From Taeniopygia guttata (lineage: Eukaryota; Chordata; Aves; Passeriformes; Estrildidae), in the NCBI RefSeq assembly GCF_048771995.1, contig NC_133027.1, positions 102,174,501 through 102,238,500 on the forward strand: DNA of 64,000 nucleotides, given 5' to 3'. Each line of letters starts with the position of its first letter. Position 1 is the first letter of the stretch. Below the pieces are notes generated by a model. That model was not told the origin of the DNA, made no database searches, and was given only the letters and a program-made list of their open reading frames with translations. The translations under genes were made by a program, and so were the position numbers. Shown here one piece after another: positions 57,801 to 64,000 of the stretch.

Positions 57801-60800
57801 CTGATTTGGGGAAAATCATCATATCATAACTTATCTGTTTTATACAGGGATCAGCTTTTCCTGTCAGTTATGCAAGCAGAATTATGCAAAAGCAGTATTT
57901 TCTTCCGTAAGTGTAACAGCCCCTCCTCCTCCAAAGTCCCTGAAAAAATAAAATCCAACTTTAACAACTTATTTTGTGCTTTCCCCATGACTGTATTTCT
58001 AGGAGCTCCAACTTGATGGGAGCACGACTGGCTGGATCCCATGGTGATACACAGGAGTCTAAGACTAATCCTTTGGTGAGTGTTCTGTAACACAGTATTT
58101 TGTATATTGTCTTAGTAATAAAGAGGTCATCCAGAAAAAATTGAATTCTTTTCTTGCAGGTTTTTGAAGGTCTGCCTTAGTGATGTCAAATTTTTCTTAG
58201 AGAAAGAAATAATTTGATGTGGTTTTATTTTTCCCCCAACAAGATTTCTGTAGCTCACCGTTGCCTCTTAGTAACTTTCCCCCTTTTCTGTGCAGCTGTA
58301 ACTCTATGACATACCAACTTTTTGGCCATATTCAGTTGAATACCTGTGGCAGCTTAGCAGCCTTTTGACAAGAGCTTCAGAAACATCTGACAGGCAGTAT
58401 TAGATCTACGGTGCTGATCCAGCCTTCCTGCTGTGGCTGGTACATGCTGGATTTAGTGTGCTAAACTGCCTAGGAGTGAATTTCAGGGAAAATCAGCAGT
58501 TCTGCACTCATTAAGGCTCTTCCAGTTGATCAGCGAGCCCAGACCATGAGAAATTGAAGCTCTAACTGAAAGTTGTAAACTTGCACTTGTACAAACATGA
58601 AGGATAATACACCTGGGGAAGACTATTGTGTTTAAAGTAGTCTTAGGGCTTAGTAAAGTGAGAATTCTGGTTGCTGTCCATAATGGTCCATTTAATTTCC
58701 ATACCCAAGCAAACTCTCAGGTATTTGCACACTGCTCTATAAAATACCAATAGTGCTCCAGGCTTGCTTCAACAATGAGTTTTGTTCTTGCTGTTGCTAT
58801 TGTTGTCCTCCTTTCTCTGGCATTCCTTTTTTTGCATGAAGAAATTTTACCTAATGTTCAGAAGTTACCTATCTCTTCACACTTTGCTTTCCCTGGTAGA
58901 GTGAGACCTGTTAGTCAAGGTAATACGGGCAGACTCTGTTAGATAAACTAAAATAAGCAGCTCAACAGATTGTGGGGTGTTTTGCTCTTTTTACAAATGG
59001 GGCATGCAGGCTAGGGAAATACACAGTGCATGCATTAATAAAGGAGAACATGGTGTGGTAACTCTTGTCTTTTCTTCAAAAATGCAGGTATCTCTTTCAG
59101 ATGAGCCAGAAACACTGTACAAGAGATTGTCCATTTTAGTTAAAGGCCACGATAAAGCTGTGCTGGACAGCTATGAATATTTTGCAGTGCTTGCAGCTAA
59201 AGAACTTGGTATCTCTGTTGAAAAAGTGTAAGTAATTAATCTGTGGAGTGATATGGAGTGAGATGCTTCTTCTGTTATCTACTGTAATTCAGGTCCTCTA
59301 TGTAGAAGGGTTTTTTTTTTTCTTTTTATAAGAAATGGCTATGAGCTGACATTTTTTTCTCAGATTACAGACCTAACAGTTCTTTGATGGCAGGACAGTG
59401 ATGAGAAAGCAGCAGCAGTTCTGCACTCAGCGCTGCCATAGTGGAAGTGCTTTTTATCTACATGAAGGATACTGACAGTACTTTCTGCACAGCTGTCAGT
59501 GCTGTAGCTTCCCTGACCCAGTGCTGGTTAATACCTGAGTGTTAACCATGCCTGTGTGAGTTAATAACAAACTGTACCAGGGTTTGATATTTCCTTGTAG
59601 ATCTTCTAAATGTCAAATAAGAACAGAGAGTTCAGCATAGTCTTTCAGATAAACTTGTATTATCATCCTTTATATAACATGAAAATTTCTTTTTCTTCTT
59701 TGCTCAGAGATAAACCCCCAAAGACGATAGAACGATTTACACTTCTCAAATCTGTACACATTTACAAGAAGCACAGAGTTCAGTATGAAATGAGAACACA
59801 TTACATGTGTTTAGAGGTAAGAAAGAAGGAAACAAAATTGTTCTAGGTGCACAGTTCAAAGATATTACTATATGTGAATGCACAAATGAAAATGTTTTGG
59901 AGAGGAGAATGCAGGAGAATATTGGAAAACAGCTGACCTAGTTACATAAAATGTAACACGAGTTATTCTGAATGCTCAGCCTACATAATTTTTGGACCAG
60001 AAAGTTTTTTATTTTTACCATCATCTTAACAGCTGAAAAAATGGCTAAAGAAAGTAAGGTAGAATTGATGTGTGTTATGCTCTTGGTTTCCAAAAATCAT
60101 CAGGATGAGCGTTTTCTCAGGAAGGGAAGAAGATGCTGCTAAATCATTGTCATTGACAGTCACTAAGGGTTCTCTTCTCTATGAATTGGTCTGATGTTTT
60201 TGAGCAGACATATTTTTGTTCTGTGCAGCATCATGTGGCAAACTAAAACTGCATGTAGGAAGGAGAAGAAAGGAAGCATAGACAAACCACCAGCTCTGTG
60301 GCTGATGACACAGGCATCTGTATGGTTTAGAATGCAGCTGTGGTTGACTTTCTTAGAAGAAAGTTTTACTGACAGCATTTTGTGGCTCCCGGGTGTCTTA
60401 CTGTATATTTGTACAGTGCTTAGCAAAATAGGACATTTAAGTCCCCTGACATGAGGGCAGTACAAGTGGCTGCCCACAGACCATAAGCCCTATTTTTGCC
60501 TTCCAGGAAAACCTAAAGGATCAGTAAATCAGTGAAACCATGAGAAACTAAAAAAAAAAAAATAAATCAGCATTTCAGTGGAACTCTGTAGTTGCAGGAT
60601 TTCTAACAGGCTTGAACCTTGGGAGTATAGAAAAGCTGGTGATTCTTGTATCATCTGTAATTAATTTTGTCTGATACCTGCAGTGTTACGATCCACCACT
60701 TCCATCATAGTCAATGCATGTGCTCCCAGGCAGCATGTGCAGTTCTGTGGAATGAAGTAACTACTTTACACTAACATGAGAGTTGAGTACAGATGAACTG

Positions 60801-61394
60801 CTTCTGTTCAGAATATTATGGAAGCTGGCTTCCTGTAAGATGTTTGGTCCCCCATAGCAAGGGCCAAAGAAGCCAGGGCAGTTTTTTTTAAATTCTGTTT
60901 GAAGTATTATTAATAGTAGTTAATTTTAAAAAATTCTTTCTGTTTTAGCTAAAATACCTAACAAGCAGTACTGCTGCAGTTTACTTGGAGTACGTGCAAC
61001 GAAACTTACCTGAAGGGGTTGCCATGGAAGTGAAAAAGGTCAGTTTCCACCCCACGTTATTAACTGTTATGAGTCCTGGTTGAAGTACCAGTAACTACTG
61101 AAGTCTTTAGAAAGTCAGCAGAGAAAATGGGTGCAGTTTGATAAGGAGATTTTCCAAAATACTGCATGGTAAAGAGGCTGTATTGCTTGGCAGTGCCACT
61201 AGGTGGCACTTTAAATCTAATTCATGTCTCAACCCAGAATAAATAAAGCAAAGTAGTTAGATGTTAGCTGGCTGGTACAGTAAGTGGTTGTTTTTCTTTC
61301 CTTTTAGACTAAGATAGAGAAAATACCAGAACACATTCAGAAACCTGTTTGGGATACACTACCTCAAGTAGAAGAAACTGAAGTAAAGTCATGA
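54826..61394 (+). CDS. MRPS10: MRPS10, mitochondrial ribosomal protein S10 (uS10m), whole split coding region
   Basis: Component of the head of the mitochondrial small ribosomal subunit, nuclear-encoded and imported into the matrix. Seven exons join in phase: 54826-54861, 57848-57906, 58003-58075, 59088-59227, 59708-59816, 60949-61038 and 61308-61394, giving 197 codons plus stop (about 201 in human). The first 50 or so residues are poorly conserved and Arg/Ser-rich, as expected for a mitochondrial presequence. The S10 domain follows, with [20 protein letters not shown] and [19 protein letters not shown] as near-perfect family matches, and the C-terminus keeps [16 protein letters not shown]. 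All junctions are GT-AG. It sits about 3.5 kb downstream of TRERF1 on the same strand, and I recall the same adjacency in human. Exons 2 and 3 rest on splice signals, phase and order more than on sequence identity. Confidence 0.92.
56157..56445 (-). mobile_element. CR1 LINE 3' fragment in MRPS10 intron 1
   Basis: The + strand runs from CATAGAATCATAGGCCTTGA through GGGACACCTTCTGCTAGATC, CAGCCTGGCCTTGGACACTC, TGGAGCATCCTCAGCTTCTC and AATCTACCCCTACCCTC to about 56445. This is the antisense CR1 3' region, 5'-truncated. Confidence 0.87.
57848..57906 (+). CDS. MRPS10: MRPS10 exon 2 (presequence region)
   Basis: A 59-bp segment between TTTTATACAG and GTAAGT encodes [19 protein letters not shown] plus two bases. 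The phases fit exon 1 and exon 3 exactly. Sequence similarity to the human N-terminal region is weak, which is usual for mitochondrial presequences. Confidence 0.65.
58003..58075 (+). CDS. MRPS10: MRPS10 exon 3
   Basis: A 73-bp segment between TGTATTTCTAG and GTGAGT encodes [20 protein letters not shown] and TNPL. It enters in phase 2 and leaves in phase 0. Only 96 bp of intron separate it from exon 2. It lies just before the conserved S10 domain; similarity to human is low, so the call depends on splice sites and phase. Confidence 0.65.
59088..59227 (+). CDS. MRPS10: MRPS10 exon 4 (S10 domain, first part)
   Basis: Encodes [20 protein letters not shown], then [20 protein letters not shown] and GISVEK plus two bases. 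It is nearly identical to mammalian MRPS10. The perfect GTAAGT donor at 59228 leaves a split Val codon completed by exon 5. Confidence 0.95.
59708..59816 (+). CDS. MRPS10: MRPS10 exon 5 (S10 domain, second part)
   Basis: Encodes [20 protein letters not shown] and [23 protein letters not shown] and [14 protein letters not shown] are family-diagnostic. The acceptor is TTTGCTCAG and the donor GTAAGA. Confidence 0.95.
60949..61038 (+). CDS. MRPS10: MRPS10 exon 6
   Basis: Encodes [20 protein letters not shown] and [10 protein letters not shown] in phase 0 at both ends. It matches the human block [21 protein letters not shown]. The acceptor is TTTCTGTTTTAG and the donor GTCAGT. Confidence 0.95.
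61308..61394 (+). CDS. MRPS10: MRPS10 last exon
   Basis: Encodes [20 protein letters not shown] and VEETEVKS, then TGA at 61392-61394. [11 protein letters not shown] corresponds to EHIKEPIWETL in human, and the acidic tail ending in KS is kept. Confidence 0.94.
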   Translation, partial: TKIEKIPEHIQKPVWDTLPQVEETEVKS

Positions 61395-61500
61395 ACACAC
61401 CAAGTACTTGGCTCCATTAGTACTGAAATTCATTGCGCCTATCAACCTCATTGACTGAGACAGTCCATTGTTAAATAAAGGTTCTCTTATAAAAACTTGT
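61395..61500 (+). other. MRPS10: MRPS10 3' UTR with polyadenylation signal
   Basis: The short 3' UTR has a canonical AATAAA at 61474-61479. An A-rich cleavage region lies about 20 bases later (61491-61496), followed by T/GT-rich sequence. This fits a compact housekeeping gene ending near 61500. Confidence 0.8.
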
Positions 61501-62155
61501 TTCTTCAAGTTATTTTTGCTCATAACTCCAGTACGTGTAGACTAAACTGCTATAAAGCGAAGTTTTACTGGGTTCTGTGATTGGTGAGTGTGTTAATTTA
61601 TAATAAGTTTTTAGAAAGGTAAAGTTTATTTTTACTTATATATGTAAAAGTATGTGTGTATATCCATAAATATAAATTCACCATCTCCTTTTGATACTCA
61701 ATATCTTCTGAACGCTGAAATTCTTGCAAATCCACTTCATGTTTGTGTCATGTTCAATATTAGGGATGCCAGACTGTTATCAATTTATCAATTTTGGATA
61801 AGCTGGTTTGTTGGATAAACTATTTCCCTTCTTCTTTTCTCCTACTTACAAAACATTTCTTCATTTTTGCTTTCTGCCACATTTCTTAGTGAGTGCCAAC
61901 AGCAACACTCCCAACCATTTGTCAACCTGTGACACCATTGTTTTAGGTTTTGTCTCGAGTAATCTTCCTTCCACCCCTCTGATTTTTCAGTCAGAAAATT
62001 TGTAGTTGCAATAAATACCCCATGCTTCGTACTATTTATAAACATCAGAGTTTGAGCATGCTCTTTTGTGTTCTTAGGAGTCAGACATCCAAAGTTTAAA
62101 TGATCCCTGTCTGAAGTGCCCACTTTTGCATCCATATAGCAGAATTACCACGATC
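61501..62155. other. Intergenic sequence after MRPS10
   Basis: AT-rich DNA with no exon recognised. Confidence 0.5.
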
Positions 62156-62161
62156 AGCAAT

Positions 62162-62523
62162 TGTTGTAAATGCAGGCAAACCCGATGGGAAGAGATGATG
62201 ATGTCTGACTCAGTTCAGAATGATTTCTTTATTATAATTACGCTAAAGTACATTAATATACTATATAAAGGAAAATATTAAAACTACAAAACCTACTTGT
62301 TCTATCTACTTGTGACTCTTTGGCGAGAGTCCAGACACAGGTGGGTTGGATTGGCCATCAGGCTCGAACAATCCTCACCAGAATCCAATCAAGTACTCAC
62401 TCCAGCTAAACAATTCTCTAAACACATTCCACATGAGACAAACAAGGAGCAGAAATAGAAATTGTTTTTTCTCTCTGTCCACCTTTATGAAAAATCCTGA
62501 GAGAGAGAAATGTGGTTGCCACA
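62162..62523 (-). mobile_element. Solo LTR of an avian endogenous retrovirus, with 6-bp target-site duplication
   Basis: A 362-bp element begins TG and ends CA and is flanked by the identical direct repeat AGCAAT at 62156-62161 and 62524-62529. Read on the minus strand it starts with a short inverted repeat (TGTGGCAACCACA) and has AATAAA (the complement of TTTATT at 62228-62233) near its 3' end, plus a TA-rich stretch about 25-40 bases before that. This is the layout of an LTR. The overall pattern resembles passerine ERVK-type LTRs, and a 6-bp duplication fits that class. No internal retroviral genes are present, so it is a recombination-derived solo LTR. Confidence 0.85.
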
Positions 62524-62529
62524 AGCAAT

Positions 62530-64000
62530 TTCATTCCATTAAACAAAGGCAATCTATGCCATGTGAGATGTTCCGTGAATCACAGCAGAGCTGTGTGCTT
62601 CACAGTAATGTGCATCACATTCCTGCCTTGGTAGAATTCCAGTTTGAATATGAAAGGAGTGATGTACAGAAAGGGAAGACATGAACTCCTTTCTTACCTT
62701 TCTCTTTGCTACAAGCCAGTTTTGTAGCTTACACATATTTCTTTTCATTATATCCACAGAAGTGCATATAATATAAATAAATAAGCATTCAACTTCATAA
62801 GCTATATTTGAGAGTCCATCGTGTAATTTACACTGCCTAAAAAACTTAGGGCAAAATTATCTGAAATTTTAGCTCTCCATTCATGAATTTGGATAGAAAG
62901 AGTGTGATCAACATGTTTGTTTCAATTTAAAACATACATGAAAATGAAAAAATCTCACAAGGAAAAAGGCAAAACTGAGCTGGAAAAGCAGGTATAAAGA
63001 AAAGCATGTAGGGGAGTTGCTGGTAGACAAAAGAGTGAAGGCAGTAAGCCAACAAGGAGAAATGTCTTCTGTTCATATTAGTAGAGTTCTCTAAAAGAAT
63101 GGAAATGGCTTTTATAAACCATCTGTCTCTGGAACATCATACAGATAAAAGTGCTGGAGATACACAGGTAGCAGCAGCAGACTTCTGCTGATGGGGTTTA
63201 GTTGTGGTTGCTGACAGAATGGGGTCAGCAGAACAGATTTCAAATAGTGCAAGCTTCTTCCTTTTTTTTTCCAGTATTACTGCTGGAATCAGAGATGCTG
63301 GTATGTAAGAAATCTGTAAAAAGAACATTGCTGGTGATATGTTACCATGTTAGCAACTAGGAGCTCCAGGCTGATTTTACAAGTTCATTTAAAAATTTTA
63401 TTTTAAATTTTCAAGTGCAGAGATCTAATTTAAGAAAGACACTATCATATAACAGTGGTTACATGTTTGCTGTCTATGGGATATCAGCATCAGTGCTGCT
63501 TTACTGCCCATGCCTCACAACAGAGAAGCTGAGGTGTTCATTTCCTGAGAAAGACACACATCAATGGCACCACAACATTTTAAGTAGTTTAATCCTAAAC
63601 ACCAAATACTGTCCAAGCAGGATCCTTCTCACACAAGGAATGGGGAGGAGGGAGGAAGGAGTTGAGCAGAAAGAGGGAAACAATTCCAGGAATATCATTG
63701 CTTTCAATGCTTAAATTGAAGTCAGGATGGAGAGAGGAAAAGGGGGTAAGGATAGACTTCAAGCTACAGGACCAAATATTCTAAGCTGCTAGAAAAACTT
63801 CCCCATTCTGGTGAAAAGAAGTGTGAATAAATGGCCACAGAAGCAAGTGCTGGCATTCAGAACATCCAAAATAATGAGATCCATGCATTTTTAATTCATA
63901 AGTCAATAATAAAAAGCAGACTGAAACTGCACAAAGTAGTGTGAAATACCATAGCCAGAATTTTGGAAAGAGTATACAAACAACACTGGAGTCCAAGCTA
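62530..64000. other. Intergenic sequence to the window end, nothing recognised
   Basis: No coding exon was found. The expected next gene by mammalian gene order (GUCA1B) is not recognisable here and may lie beyond the window. Confidence 0.5.

Noticed and set aside
61501..64000. Search for GUCA1B, the next gene in mammalian order
   Set aside because: No EF-hand or N-terminal GCAP-like exon could be read in any frame.
1..64000. tRNA, rRNA, CRISPR and bacterial-type operon features
   Set aside because: No cloverleaf-like B-box context, spaced direct-repeat array or prokaryotic gene organisation was seen.

Overview
The window is vertebrate nuclear DNA, most likely from a bird and plausibly a songbird. 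It has long introns, split genes with GT-AG junctions, sparse coding sequence, several CR1 LINE fragments with the usual avian 3'-end ending, and two solo LTRs of kinds I associate with avian (one with passerine) endogenous retroviruses. No prokaryotic or organelle features are visible.

Two genes can be supported, both on the + strand. TRERF1 (transcriptional-regulating factor 1, TReP-132) can be assembled from 14 coding exons between 31425 and 51297. All reading-frame phases join cleanly and give 1161 codons before the stop, against about 1200 in human. Its layout is a Q-rich N-terminal half with an LxxLL motif, a first C2H2 finger, an ELM2 domain, a SANT domain, two more C2H2 fingers and an acidic C-terminus. 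MRPS10 (mitochondrial small-subunit protein uS10m) starts about 3.5 kb downstream in a CpG island. It can be assembled from 7 exons (54826-61394) into 197 codons, against about 201 in human. From memory, TRERF1 and MRPS10 are also neighbours in the same relative orientation in human 6p21.1, which supports both calls. UBR2 and GUCA1B/GUCA1A, which flank them in mammals, are not seen.

Layout: 1-31156 is long noncoding DNA, read as the 5' intron(s) of TRERF1. It holds an old LTR (10177-10698), four CR1 fragments, poly-T tracts, a CpG-dense patch (about 5000-5100), one candidate untranslated exon (21652-21749) and some motif-dense candidate regulatory stretches. 31157-51297 is the TRERF1 coding part; its introns carry a large (TATAA)n microsatellite 60 bp before a splice acceptor and an ancient, highly diverged CR1. 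51298 to about 54150 is the probable TRERF1 3' UTR. 54535-54975 is the MRPS10 CpG-island promoter with ETS-like and YY1 sites. 54826 to about 61500 is MRPS10. 61500-64000 is intergenic and contains a clean solo LTR with a 6-bp target-site duplication.

The two genes have unrelated jobs: TRERF1 is a nuclear cofactor, MRPS10 a mitoribosome subunit. I found no previously undescribed multi-gene system. The points of interest are regulatory and structural: uORFs, a tandem acceptor, overlapping 3'-end signals, repeat insertions and a possible minus-strand ORF. All family assignments are from recognition by eye; no alignment or database search was run.
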